From Ornithinimicrobium cavernae (GTDB taxonomy: Bacteria; Actinomycetota; Actinomycetes; Actinomycetales; Dermatophilaceae), in NCBI RefSeq assembly GCF_003121625.1, contig NZ_QDDJ01000017.1, positions 1 to 64,000 on the forward strand: a DNA stretch of 64,000 bases, read 5' to 3'. The translations under genes were made by a program, and so were the position numbers. Of this stretch, positions 41,920 to 49,776 are shown in pieces. The notes under the pieces are model-generated. The model was not told where the DNA came from, searched no databases, and saw only the letters and a program-made list of their open reading frames with translations. How positions within the stretch are numbered: the first letter of the stretch is position 1; each line of letters starts with the position of its first letter.

Positions 41920-43224
41920 TCAGCTGTTGTCCCACCTCGGCGGGGGCGGCGGGAACTGCTGCGTCCGCTGGTCGTCGTCCAGCGGGTCCTCCGCGGACTG
42001 GTCACCGTCGGCACCGGTTGCGCCGTCGTCGTCGGTGTCGGGGTCGGTCCCGCTGTCTGCGGCGCTCCCGGGCTCGGGGTGCCCGGTGCCGTAACCGGGG
42101 GGCGGCGGGATGTCGGAGTAGGGCGACCGGGCGGGTGCCGGCTGCTCCGGCGTCGTCTGGCCCGGGGTCCACGCAGTGGCGCCGCCGCCCGAGGACGGCT
42201 GGTCGCTCCCGTACTGCTGCTGGCTGTACGGCTGGCCCTGCTCCTGCGGGGTGCCGTAGGCCTCGGTCTGGTCCCGGTCGCCGTCAGCCTGCTGCTGGTC
42301 GGCGCCGTACTGTCCGTAGCCGGTTGACCCGTAGCCGGCGACGGGCGGGTAGGCCTGCGTCTGGTCCTCCTGGCCGTAGCCCTGCCCCTGGGGGTAGCCG
42401 TAGGGCTGCTCGCCATACCCCTGGCCCTGCTGGCCCGTGCCGTAGGGCTGCTCGCCGTAGCCCGCCTGCTGGCCGTAGCCGCCCTGGGTATAGCCGCTCT
42501 GTCCGTAGCCGCTCTGTCCGTAGCCGCCTGCCGGCGGGTACGCCTGGGTCTGGTCCTGGCCGTAGCTTGCCGGCGGGTACGCCTGGGTCTGGTCCTGGCC
42601 GTAGGGAGACGGGGGATAGGAGGACTGGTGCGGGTCGGCATACGGCTGGGAGGGGTAGCCGCCGGCGGCCGGGGGAGTGCCGTAGGAGCTGTACTGGTAG
42701 GGGGTCTCGACGGGCTTGGGCTCCTTGCTGCGGGTCAGCAGCGCACCGAGACCGAGCAGCACCGCCAGCCCGAGGAGGATGCCGCCGAGGACCAGGCCGA
42801 GCTGGCCGATGAGCCCCGGCGCGGAGGTGCGGGCGGCGTTGGGGCCGACGTAGACGCCGGCGTCCGTCCCCTCGCAGGTCACCACGTAGCTGTCCGCCTC
42901 CAGGCCGGAGGGGGTGCGCGCGACCTCGAAGAACTCACGGTCGCCCACGTCGACGGAGTAGGTGGAGGTCGGGCGCTCCATCACGTCGTCGCCGACCCTG
43001 CAGACGACGTCGTTGCGCACGTCCTCCTCCGCCCACAACGACATGCCGGAGTCCGGGATGCGCACGGACTGGCCGGAGTTGATGCCGGTCATGTTGGGCG
43101 TGGCCGTGTTGAGCACGCCGAACAGCCCGAGGCCGAGCAGGACCAGGCCCGCCACGGCGCACAGGGCACCGAGCGCCCCGAGTGCCCTGGTCGGACCGCC
43201 GGATGTCTTCTCCCCTTGAGCCAT
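41920..43224 (-). CDS. Membrane protein with long disordered Gln/Tyr/Pro/Gly-rich tail
   Basis: A 434-residue protein. Two membrane segments ([20 protein letters not shown], residues about 17-37, and [20 protein letters not shown] near 140-160) bracket an outer domain with two cysteines (VVCRVGDD and VVTCEGTD) that may form a disulfide. From about residue 170 to the end the chain is disordered and cytoplasmic, rich in Gly, Tyr, Gln and Pro, with the motif DQTQAYPP repeated three times and a related DQTEAYG. The last residues are [13 protein letters not shown]. The threonine in the DQTQAY context looks like targets of PknB-type kinases. Full function unknown. The gene is divergent from the EcsC-like gene at 43343. 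Confidence 0.75.
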   Translation of the reverse strand: MAQGEKTSGGPTRALGALGALCAVAGLVLLGLGLFGVLNTATPNMTGINSGQSVRIPDSGMSLWAEEDVRNDVVCRVGDDVMERPTSTYSVDVGDREFFEVARTPSGLEADSYVVTCEGTDAGVYVGPNAARTSAPGLIGQLGLVLGGILLGLAVLLGLGALLTRSKEPKPVETPYQYSSYGTPPAAGGYPSQPYADPHQSSYPPSPYGQDQTQAYPPASYGQDQTQAYPPAGGYGQSGYGQSGYTQGGYGQQAGYGEQPYGTGQQGQGYGEQPYGYPQGQGYGQEDQTQAYPPVAGYGSTGYGQYGADQQQADGDRDQTEAYGTPQEQGQPYSQQQYGSDQPSSGGGATAWTPGQTTPEQPAPARSPYSDIPPPPGYGTGHPEPGSAADSGTDPDTDDDGATGADGDQSAEDPLDDDQRTQQFPPPPPRWDNS

Positions 43225-43342
43225 GGCCGGAATCTATCGCACGGAGGGGGCAGTCCGAAGCCGGGCAGCGGGGCCCTCCGGGTGGCAGGATGACGCTGGA
43301 AGCGTCGCGAGCAAGCAGCGGCCGAGACGACAGGGAGGGCCC

Positions 43343-44023
43343 GTGGGCCTGTTTGGAATCGGCAAGGACGACGACCCGGAGGCCGCCGCGGCGGTCGAGG
43401 AGGCAGGCGTCGGCGCCAAGACCGCCAACGCCATCGTGGGCAAGCTGATGGACATCGGCATCGACGGCCTCGGTCCGCTCGACTCGGTGGCGCGCGTCGT
43501 CGACGAGGCCCTGGGCAAGAAGGGCGACCGCGAGAAGGCGATCGACGACATCGTGCGCACCCACATCAAGATGGGCGCGGCCGGCGGGTTCCTCACCGGC
43601 ATCGGCGGGTTCGTCACGATGGTCGCCTCCATGCCGGCCAACATCGCCGGCTTCTACGTGCTGGCCACGCGCATGGTCGGCAGCATCGCCCAGCTCCGCG
43701 GCTACGACCTGAGCCGGCCCGAGGTCCGCGCCGCCGTGCTGCTGACCCTCGTCGGCGCCGACAGCCAGGACCTGCTGGCCAAGGCCGGTGTCGTGGGCAC
43801 CGGTCGGCTCGCGCAGGTGGCCATGGGGCGCCTGCCGAAGGCGGCGGTCATGGTGATCAACAAGGGCGTCGGCTTCAAGCTCGCCACCCAGCTCGGCAGC
43901 AAGACGCTGAGCCGCTTCGGGCGCTTCGTCCCGGTCCTCGGCGGCGGCATCGGCGCGGGTGTCGACGGCTTCCTGATGAACCGGATCGCCGACCACGCCC
44001 GCGAGGAGTTCCCGGCGCGCTGA
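43343..44023 (+). CDS. EcsC family protein
   Basis: A 226-residue protein of the EcsC family. Recognisable parts are HIKMGAAGGFLTGIGGFVTM, then SMPANIAGFYVLATRMVGSI, LRGYDLSRPEVRAAVLLTL and the C-terminal GRFVPVLGGGIGAGVDGF. It has hydrophobic, glycine-rich helices that suggest membrane association. EcsC was named from the ecs operon of Bacillus, but its biochemical role is not known. The GTG start at 43343 is supported by GGGAGGG at 43333-43339; the protein begins VGLFGIGKDDD. Stands as a single gene with a hairpin at 44041-44080 behind it. Confidence 0.85.
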   Translation: MGLFGIGKDDDPEAAAAVEEAGVGAKTANAIVGKLMDIGIDGLGPLDSVARVVDEALGKKGDREKAIDDIVRTHIKMGAAGGFLTGIGGFVTMVASMPANIAGFYVLATRMVGSIAQLRGYDLSRPEVRAAVLLTLVGADSQDLLAKAGVVGTGRLAQVAMGRLPKAAVMVINKGVGFKLATQLGSKTLSRFGRFVPVLGGGIGAGVDGFLMNRIADHAREEFPAR

Positions 44024-44040
44024 CCGGCGCCCGGCGACGG

Positions 44041-44080
44041 GCGCGACCACGCGGCATACCCAGGGGTCCGGTGGTCGCGC
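44041..44080 (+). terminator. Inverted repeat after the EcsC-like gene
   Basis: GCGCGACCAC and GTGGTCGCGC, perfect 10-base arms with a 20-base loop containing GGCATAC. Probable terminator. Confidence 0.6.
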
Positions 44081-44097
44081 TCCTCGTCCACAGGCCA

Positions 44098-44126
44098 CGG
44101 CGCACCCCTGTCGCGGGGGTGCGCCG
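44098..44126. other. Inverted repeat upstream of the DUF4192 gene
   Basis: CGGCGCACCCC, short loop, GGGGTGCGCCG: perfect 11-bp stem ending 17 bases before the ATG at 44144. It lies in the leader of that gene and could either close the upstream unit or mask its translation start. Confidence 0.5.
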
Positions 44127-44143
44127 AGCCGCACCGTGGGGTG

Positions 44144-45319
44144 ATGACGACCTCACAGATCCGAGTCCGCGGCATCGCCGAGCTCATCGCGACGCTGCCG
44201 ATGCAGCTGGGCTACCGCCCGGAGGACAGCCTCGTCCTGGTCCTGCTCGACCCACCGGAGCAGGCGCCGACCGCCGCCAGACCCTCGGGCGCGATCCGGG
44301 TCATGTGCCGGTTCGACCTCCCGCACGACGCGGGTGGCTACGAGGAGGCGCTGCGGGCCCTCACCACGGTCCTGCGCCGACAGGCGTCCGGCGTGGCCGA
44401 GCTGGTCGCCTTCGAGGACGAGGAGGGCACCGACGCCACCGAGGTGCTGCGCGCCGTCGCGCGGCTCTGTGCCCTCGAGGGGGTGGGGGTCGACCGGGTG
44501 GCCCGGGTCCGCGGTGACCAGTGGCTGGAGGTGGGGCCCGAGGACCTGCCGGCCGTATGGCGCGTGCTCCCCTCCGTGGACCGCGTCCCCGCCGCGGCCG
44601 ACCTGGTGCTCGCCGGCGCGGCCGTGGGGCCGGGCCGGGCCGAGCTGTCCCGCCGGATCAGGGAGGGCGACGCGGTGCGGCAGGCGGAGGTGCTCGCCGA
44701 GGTGCAGGACTACGTGGCGCGGTTCGAGCGGGCCGTGGCACCCGGTGGGGAGGCGGCGGGCGAGCCGGAGGAGGGGGGCCCCCCGGGAGGGGACCCGCTC
44801 GCGGTCCTGCGGGCGGAGGCCCACTGCCTGCGGATCCACGCCCGGTTCGTCGAGCGCGGGGCGCGGGCGTGGCGGCGGATCCTCGACGCCACGCCGGAGG
44901 GTCCGTCGGTCGCTGACCTGCCGTCCGCCGTCCTCGCGCAGGGCCTGACGGTGCTCTGGAACCGTGAGTTCCGGGACGGGTTGATCGCCTGGCTGGCACC
45001 CGGCAACCTCGGGCCGGGCCTGCTGCCGGGGGAGATCACCGACGCCCTCGTGCGCCACCTGCCGATCTCGCGGGTGGGCGGGCCGGCGCCGGTGGACCGG
45101 CTCGTGGACCTGTGCGCGCTGGTGCCCGACGAGATCGCCGCACCCCTGCTCACCGTGACGGCCCAGGTCGCGTGGGCGCTGAACAAGGGGACCCTGGCCA
45201 ACCTCGCGATCGAGCGTGCACTGCAGGTGGAGCCGGACTACTACCTGGCCCGGCTGACCGACCAGCTGCTCCAGCACGTGGTGCGTCCGCCCGCCGGCCC
45301 CTTCGCGGCCACCGCCTGA
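44144..45319 (+). CDS. DUF4192 domain-containing protein
   Basis: A 391-residue protein of the actinobacterial DUF4192 family. The N-terminal signature is IAELIATLPMQLGYRPEDSL followed by VLVLL (residues about 12-37). The domain ends with the helical C-terminus containing VAWALNKGTLANLAIERAL. The role of the family is unknown; it occurs widely in actinobacteria, often near rpoD or division-related genes, as rpoD is 10 kb away here. A Pro/Gly/Glu-rich loop (GGEAAGEPEEGGPPGG) near residue 205 is a species-specific insertion. GTG 44141 and ATG 44144 are adjacent; the ATG is used. Confidence 0.85.
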   Translation: MTTSQIRVRGIAELIATLPMQLGYRPEDSLVLVLLDPPEQAPTAARPSGAIRVMCRFDLPHDAGGYEEALRALTTVLRRQASGVAELVAFEDEEGTDATEVLRAVARLCALEGVGVDRVARVRGDQWLEVGPEDLPAVWRVLPSVDRVPAAADLVLAGAAVGPGRAELSRRIREGDAVRQAEVLAEVQDYVARFERAVAPGGEAAGEPEEGGPPGGDPLAVLRAEAHCLRIHARFVERGARAWRRILDATPEGPSVADLPSAVLAQGLTVLWNREFRDGLIAWLAPGNLGPGLLPGEITDALVRHLPISRVGGPAPVDRLVDLCALVPDEIAAPLLTVTAQVAWALNKGTLANLAIERALQVEPDYYLARLTDQLLQHVVRPPAGPFAATA

Positions 45320-45320
45320 G

Positions 45321-45390
45321 CCGTGGCGCCACGGTCGAGCACACGTCGAGCGCTACCCCTCCGGAGCAGATGGCGCCATAATGGCGCCAT
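45321..45390 (+). promoter_or_regulatory. Promoter and operator palindromes of second VapBC module
   Basis: Three related palindromes: CCGTGGCGCCACGG (45321-45334), ATGGCGCCAT (45370-45379) and ATGGCGCCAT (45381-45390). The last two are 11 bases apart, one helical turn, and flank a -10-like CATAAT (45377-45382). The final palindrome overlaps the start codon at 45389, so the mRNA is probably leaderless and the antitoxin-toxin complex can sit directly on the promoter. Confidence 0.7.
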
Positions 45391-45619
45391 GCCCAGCATC
45401 CAGATCAAGGACGTCCCGGAGGAGACTCACGCGGTGCTGCGACGCCGCGCGGCGGCGGCTCACCAGTCGCTGCAGGAGTACCTGCTGACGCGTCTTGTCG
45501 AGGAGGCGGCACGCCCCACCCTGGACGAGATCCTCGATAGGGCGGGTTCGCGGTCCGGCGGCGAGGTGCCTCTGGCCGACGCGGTCTCGGCGATCCGGTC
45601 CGACCGTGCTCGTCATTGA
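45389..45619 (+). CDS. FitA/VapB-type antitoxin
   Basis: A 76-residue ribbon-helix-helix antitoxin: PSIQIKDVPEETHAVLRRRAA read over residues 2-22 as strand and first helix, then AHQSLQEYLLTRLVEEA as the second. The C-terminal segment (LDEILDRAG, VSAIRSDRA) should occupy the active site of the partner PIN toxin. The start codon lies inside an operator palindrome. Overlaps the toxin gene by 14 bases, so they are translated together. Complete in length. Confidence 0.88.
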   Translation: MPSIQIKDVPEETHAVLRRRAAAAHQSLQEYLLTRLVEEAARPTLDEILDRAGSRSGGEVPLADAVSAIRSDRARH

Positions 45620-46007
45620 CGCCAGCGTGCTGGTCGTGGCACTCGCCGATGACGGAGCGGACGGGGAGCGCGCCCGGTGGCGGCTGCGCGGTGAGCAGCT
45701 CTGCGCACCGGACCTGATTGACCTGGAGGTGGTGTCGGTGCTGCGCAGGCTCACGAGCGTCGGCCGGGTTCTGCCCCATCGGGCTGAGCTCGCACTCTCC
45801 GACCTCCGCGAGATGCCGCTCCAGCGCGCAGGTCACCGAGATCTGGTCCCTCGGTGCTGGGCACTGCGGGACGACCTGACGCCCTACGACGCGGCGTACG
45901 TCGCGCTGGCCGAGCTGTCCCGGGCGCCGCTGCTCACCGCCGACGAGCGACTCGCCGGCGCCGCGGGTCCGCAGTGCGCCATCGAGGTCCTGCCCGCGAG
46001 GGGGTGA
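45606..46007 (+). CDS. PIN-domain toxin (VapC-like)
   Basis: A 133-residue PIN-domain ribonuclease. The acidic residues are D5 (VLVIDASVLVVAL), the Glu of LIDLEVVSVLRRL, Asp in TPYDAAYVALAE and Asp in LLTADERLAG. The GTG start at 45606 lies within the antitoxin gene. VapC-like toxins cut tRNA or rRNA. Its sequence differs from the toxin at 20595 (shared only at motif level), so the two modules should not cross-neutralise; this is inference. A weak hairpin AGGGGG/CCCCCT (45999-46024) may end the unit. Confidence 0.88.
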   Translation: MLVIDASVLVVALADDGADGERARWRLRGEQLCAPDLIDLEVVSVLRRLTSVGRVLPHRAELALSDLREMPLQRAGHRDLVPRCWALRDDLTPYDAAYVALAELSRAPLLTADERLAGAAGPQCAIEVLPARG

Positions 46008-46059
46008 GCGTGTAGCCTCCCCCTAGAGGAAGGCTGCACCCTGACAGAGAGTGGATGAC

Positions 46060-46470
46060 ATGACGATCATCGTTGGATACGTGCCCACCAAGGAAGGTCG
46101 CGCCGCCCTGCGTCGTGCGGCCCAGGAGGCGTCCCTGCGCCACCTCAAGCTCATCGTGGTCAACTCCCACCGCGGAGGCCGCGACTTCGACGCCAAGGAG
46201 GCCCAGCGCTTCGAGAACGAGCTCGCGCGGGTGCAGGAGCAGCTGGACGCCGAGGGGATCGAGCACGAGGTGCGGGCGCTGGTGCGCGGCAACGAGCCCA
46301 GCGAGGACCTGATCGCCGTCGCCGAGGAGACCTCGGCCGACTTCATCGTGATCGGGCTGCGCCGCCGCACCCCGGTCGGCAAGCTGATCCTCGGCTCCAA
46401 CGCCCAGCGGATCCTGCTGGACGCGACCTGCCCCGTCCTCGCGGTGAAGGCCGACGAGGTCGAGGACTGA
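46060..46470 (+). CDS. Universal stress protein (UspA family)
   Basis: A 136-residue single-domain Usp. The start is TIIVGYVPTKEG, an unusual variant of the usual VGVDGS loop, and the ATP-binding motif G-2x-G-9x-G(S/T) is intact as IGLRRRTPVGKLILGSNAQRIL read over the C-terminal 45 residues. Usp proteins bind ATP or AMP and support survival in stress or dormancy. The ATG at 46060 is preferred over GTG 46051. Followed by a strong terminator at 46511-46548. Confidence 0.88.
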   Translation: MTIIVGYVPTKEGRAALRRAAQEASLRHLKLIVVNSHRGGRDFDAKEAQRFENELARVQEQLDAEGIEHEVRALVRGNEPSEDLIAVAEETSADFIVIGLRRRTPVGKLILGSNAQRILLDATCPVLAVKADEVED

Positions 46471-46510
46471 CCTGACCACAGACTGACCGGTCGGGCCTCT
46501 CCGACCGCCG

Positions 46511-46548
46511 GGACGGCCCGGGTGCGCCACGGCGTGCCCGGGCCGTCC
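46511..46548 (+). terminator. Terminator after the Usp gene
   Basis: GGACGGCCCGGG and CCCGGGCCGTCC, a perfect 12-bp stem with a 14-base loop, 40 bases after the stop codon. The remaining 150 bases to 46701 should carry the promoter of the next gene; TAGACT at 46655-46660 is a possible -10 without a clear -35. Confidence 0.8.
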
Positions 46549-46701
46549 TGATGCTCCGGGAGGGCGGGTACCGACCGCAGCGGCCTCGTGCACGGCTCAC
46601 GCGCTCGGCGAGAAAAGGGGGCGCGGGGCCTACCGCGGAGCGCTTCGCCACCCCTAGACTGACGCGCAGGCTCTCTCCCGTGACGTCGGAAGCAGTTCCG
46701 C

Positions 46702-48357
46702 ATGAGCAAGCCCGCCATCCTGACGGTCGATGACGACCCGATGGTCTCCGCCGCGATCACCCGTGACCTGCGTGATCGCTACGGCGGCGACTACCGGGTC
46801 CTCGGCGCGACCTCGGGCGCCGACGCGCTCACGGTCCTGGACCGCCTCGCGCTGCGCGACCAGCAGGTCGCGCTCATCGTCACCGACCAGCGGATGCCGG
46901 CGATGGCCGGGATCGAGCTCCTGGAGCAGGCCCGGCCGCAGGCGCCGACGGCCAAGCAGCTGCTGCTCACGGCCTACGCTGACACCGACGCGGCGATCCG
47001 GGCGATCAACGACATCGGCCTGGACTACTACCTCCTCAAGCCGTGGGACCCGCCGGACGAGCGCCTCTACCCCGTCGTCGACGACCTCCTCGAGGACTGG
47101 CGACGTGCCCACCCGGCTCATGCGCCCGACCTGCGGGTGGTGGGTCACCGCTGGTCGGAGCGGTCCCATGCGACCAAGACCTTCCTGGCCCGCAACCACG
47201 TGCCCTACCGCTGGGTCGACGTCGAGGAGGGCGAGGAGGGAGAGCGGCTGCGTGAGGCGGCCGACGCCTCCCTCGAGGACCTGCCGCTGGTCCTCGTCCC
47301 GGACGGCACGGTGCTGCGCTGCCCCTCGAGCATGGAGCTGGCCACGGCGCTGGGGCTGCGCACGCGGGCCGAGCAGCCGCTGTATGACGTATGCATCGTC
47401 GGCGGGGGACCGGCCGGTCTGGCGTCGGCCGTCTATGCGGCGTCGGAGGGGTTGCGGACCGTGCTCGTCGAGCGCGAGGCACCGGGCGGGCAGGCCGGGC
47501 AGAGCGCCTCCATCGAGAACTACCTCGGCTTCCCCCGCGGGCTCAGTGGGTCGGACCTGACGCAGCGGGCCGTGGCCCAGGTGGTCAGGTTCGGCGCCGA
47601 GATGGTGGTCGCCCGCGACGTGGTCGGGCTCGAGCAGCGGGGACCCGTGCGGGCGGTCGTGCTGGACGGTGAGGGCGAGATCGAGGCGCGGTCACTGATC
47701 GTCACCACCGGTGTCTCCTACCGCCGGCTCGACGCCCCCGGCGTCGACCAGTTCACGGGTCGCGGCGTCTACTACGGCGCGACGGCGAGCGAGGCGATCC
47801 AGGTGGCCGGCGACGACGTGTTCGTCATCGGCGCCGCCAACTCGGCCGGTCAGGCTGCGCTCAACCTCTCCCGGCACGCGGCCAGCGTCACCCTCCTGGT
47901 GCGCGGCGCCGCGCTGGAGGACTCGATGTCGCAGTACCTCGTGGACCGGATCCGCGCCGCGGACAACATCACGGTGCGGCACCGCACGGAGGTGGTCGAC
48001 GCGCGCGGCGACGGGCACCTGGAGTCCCTCACCCTGCGCGACCGGGACACCGGTGCGACCGAGGAGGTCCCGACCAGCTGGCTGTTCGTCTTCATCGGCG
48101 CGGTCCCGCGGACCGACTGGCTGGGCGACCTGGTCGCCCGTGACGACAAGGGCTTCGTGCTCACCGGGCCGGAGCTGCTCCGCGCCGTCGACGGTGCCTG
48201 GACCCAGACACGGGCCCCGTTCGCCCTGGAGACCAGCCTGCCCGGCGTGTTCGCCGCCGGCGACGTCCGGCTGGACTCGATGAAACGTGTCGCCTCCGCC
48301 GTCGGCGAGGGTGCCATGGCGGTGCACTTCATCCACCGCTACCTCGCCATCACCTGA
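46702..48357 (+). CDS. Receiver domain fused to thioredoxin-reductase-like flavoprotein
   Basis: A 551-residue three-part protein. Residues 1-125 are a CheY-like receiver with acidic pocket D10-D12, phospho-acceptor D62 (IVTDQRMP), T90 and K113 (LLKPWD). Residues about 140-215 look like a glutaredoxin/thioredoxin-like domain without its cysteines (HRWSERSHATKTFLARN). Residues 228-551 resemble thioredoxin reductase: FAD site VCIVGGGPAGLASAVYAA, pyridine nucleotide site VFVIGAANSAGQAALNL, and C-terminal FAAGDVRLDSMKRVASAVGEG. The redox CxxC is absent: YYGATASEA stands where SYCATCD is usual. It should be phosphorylated, probably by the kinase encoded ten bases downstream. Electron acceptor unknown. 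Confidence 0.88.
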   Translation: MSKPAILTVDDDPMVSAAITRDLRDRYGGDYRVLGATSGADALTVLDRLALRDQQVALIVTDQRMPAMAGIELLEQARPQAPTAKQLLLTAYADTDAAIRAINDIGLDYYLLKPWDPPDERLYPVVDDLLEDWRRAHPAHAPDLRVVGHRWSERSHATKTFLARNHVPYRWVDVEEGEEGERLREAADASLEDLPLVLVPDGTVLRCPSSMELATALGLRTRAEQPLYDVCIVGGGPAGLASAVYAASEGLRTVLVEREAPGGQAGQSASIENYLGFPRGLSGSDLTQRAVAQVVRFGAEMVVARDVVGLEQRGPVRAVVLDGEGEIEARSLIVTTGVSYRRLDAPGVDQFTGRGVYYGATASEAIQVAGDDVFVIGAANSAGQAALNLSRHAASVTLLVRGAALEDSMSQYLVDRIRAADNITVRHRTEVVDARGDGHLESLTLRDRDTGATEEVPTSWLFVFIGAVPRTDWLGDLVARDDKGFVLTGPELLRAVDGAWTQTRAPFALETSLPGVFAAGDVRLDSMKRVASAVGEGAMAVHFIHRYLAIT

Positions 48358-48367
48358 GGAGCAGCCC

Positions 48368-49756
48368 GTGGACACCGCCGACCTCCGCCCGATCGAGCTC
48401 TTTGCCGGCCTGAGCACGGAGCAGCTGCAGGAGCTCCTCGACGCGGGGGAGGAGGTGCTCTTCGGACCAGGAGACCACCTGTGGACCGAGGGCGAGCACG
48501 CCGACGACTGGTGGGTCCTCATCGACGGGGTGGTCGAGCTGGTGCGGCGCGCCGAGCGCGAGGAGATGGTCGTGGGGCGGATGGACGCCCCCGGCCGCTG
48601 GGCCGGCGGGTTCCGGGCCTGGGTCGAGACCGGGGTCCACCTCGCCGGGGCGCGCGGGCTGACGGCCGGCCGCGTGCTGCGGGTCCCGGCGACGTCGCTG
48701 CGTGACCTCGCGGCGCGGTGGTTCCCGTTCGGCAGCCACCTCATCAAGGGCATCTACGGCATGGCCCTGTACGTCGAGTCGACGGCCCGGCAGCGGGACG
48801 CCCTAGCCACCCTCGGCAAGCTCGCCGCGGGCCTGGCCCACGAGATCAACAACCCGGCCGCCGCCGCGACCCGCGCCGTCGACGCCCTCGGTGCGGCCGA
48901 CGACCGGCTGTTCGCCTCCCTCAGCGAGCTGGCCCAGCAGGGGATCTCGGCGGACCAGTTCGTCGCCCTGGACACGCTGCGCCGCGACCTGGCCTCCCGG
49001 CCGGCCCCGGCCTACGTGGACGTCGCCGACATCGAGGACGCCCTCGCCGAGCGGCTGGAGGCCAGCGGCGTCGACCGCTCCTGGGTGATGGCGCCGGTCC
49101 TGGCCGCCGCCAACGCCGACCAGGAGTGGTGCGAGCGGCTCGCCGGCGTCGTCGACCAGCGCTCCCTCCAGGCCGGGCTCGACTGGGTGGTCAGCAGCCT
49201 GGAGGCCACCGTCCTGCGCGCCGAGATCACCGAGTCGACCCGGCGCATCTCCGAGCTGGTCGCCGCGGTCCGTTCCTACTCGCAGCTGGACCGTGCCGCG
49301 CTGCAGCAGCTCACCGTCAGCGAGGGCCTCGAGAGCACCCTGCTGGTCCTCGGACACCGCCTGCGCGACGGCGGGGTGGAGGTGGTGCGGGACTACGGCG
49401 AGGTGCCCCGGATCGAGGGCTACGCCGGCGAGCTCAACCAGGTGTGGACCAACCTCATCGACAACGCCATCGACGCGATGGACGGCACCGGCAAGCTGCG
49501 CATCGCGACGCGGGCGGGGGAGGACGGTGGGGTCGTGGTGGAGATCGCCGACACCGGCCCGGGCATGCCGCCGGAGGTCGTGGAGCGGGCCTTCGAGGCG
49601 TTCTACACCACCAAGCCGGTCGGGCAGGGGACCGGGCTCGGGCTCGACATCGCCCGCCGGATCGTCGTCGAGCGCCACGGCGGCACGATCGACATCGACT
49701 CCCGGCCCGGTGACACGGTGCTGCGCGTCGGGCTGCCCGCCGCCCCACCCACGTGA
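48368..49756 (+). CDS. Soluble histidine kinase with cNMP-binding-like sensor
   Basis: A 462-residue cytosolic histidine kinase without membrane segments. Residues 1-125 form a cyclic-nucleotide-binding/CRP-like beta-barrel (LFAGLSTEQLQELLDAGEEV, then PGDHLWTEGEHADDWWVLIDG). A long helical part links to the kinase core: the phospho-acceptor H158 in LAAGLAHEINNPAAA, the N box NLIDNAIDAMDG, the G1 box IADTGPGMPPE and the G2 box GTGLGLDIA. The start is GTG at 48368, ten bases after the flavoprotein gene. The two gene products likely form a two-component pair whose output is an enzyme and not DNA binding. The cNMP-fold may sense redox state or a nucleotide; key phosphate-binding residues are not clearly conserved. 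Confidence 0.9.
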   Translation: MDTADLRPIELFAGLSTEQLQELLDAGEEVLFGPGDHLWTEGEHADDWWVLIDGVVELVRRAEREEMVVGRMDAPGRWAGGFRAWVETGVHLAGARGLTAGRVLRVPATSLRDLAARWFPFGSHLIKGIYGMALYVESTARQRDALATLGKLAAGLAHEINNPAAAATRAVDALGAADDRLFASLSELAQQGISADQFVALDTLRRDLASRPAPAYVDVADIEDALAERLEASGVDRSWVMAPVLAAANADQEWCERLAGVVDQRSLQAGLDWVVSSLEATVLRAEITESTRRISELVAAVRSYSQLDRAALQQLTVSEGLESTLLVLGHRLRDGGVEVVRDYGEVPRIEGYAGELNQVWTNLIDNAIDAMDGTGKLRIATRAGEDGGVVVEIADTGPGMPPEVVERAFEAFYTTKPVGQGTGLGLDIARRIVVERHGGTIDIDSRPGDTVLRVGLPAAPPT

Positions 49757-49776
49757 GGGAGGTGGCTGACCCGGCC

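Noticed and set aside
45999-46024. AGGGGG/CCCCCT as terminator of the second vapBC module
   Set aside because: Six-base stem with a 14-base loop only; not convincing on its own.
46130-46593. Leftward frames opposite the Usp gene
   Set aside because: The Usp frame has an intact ATP-binding motif; the opposite frames have none.
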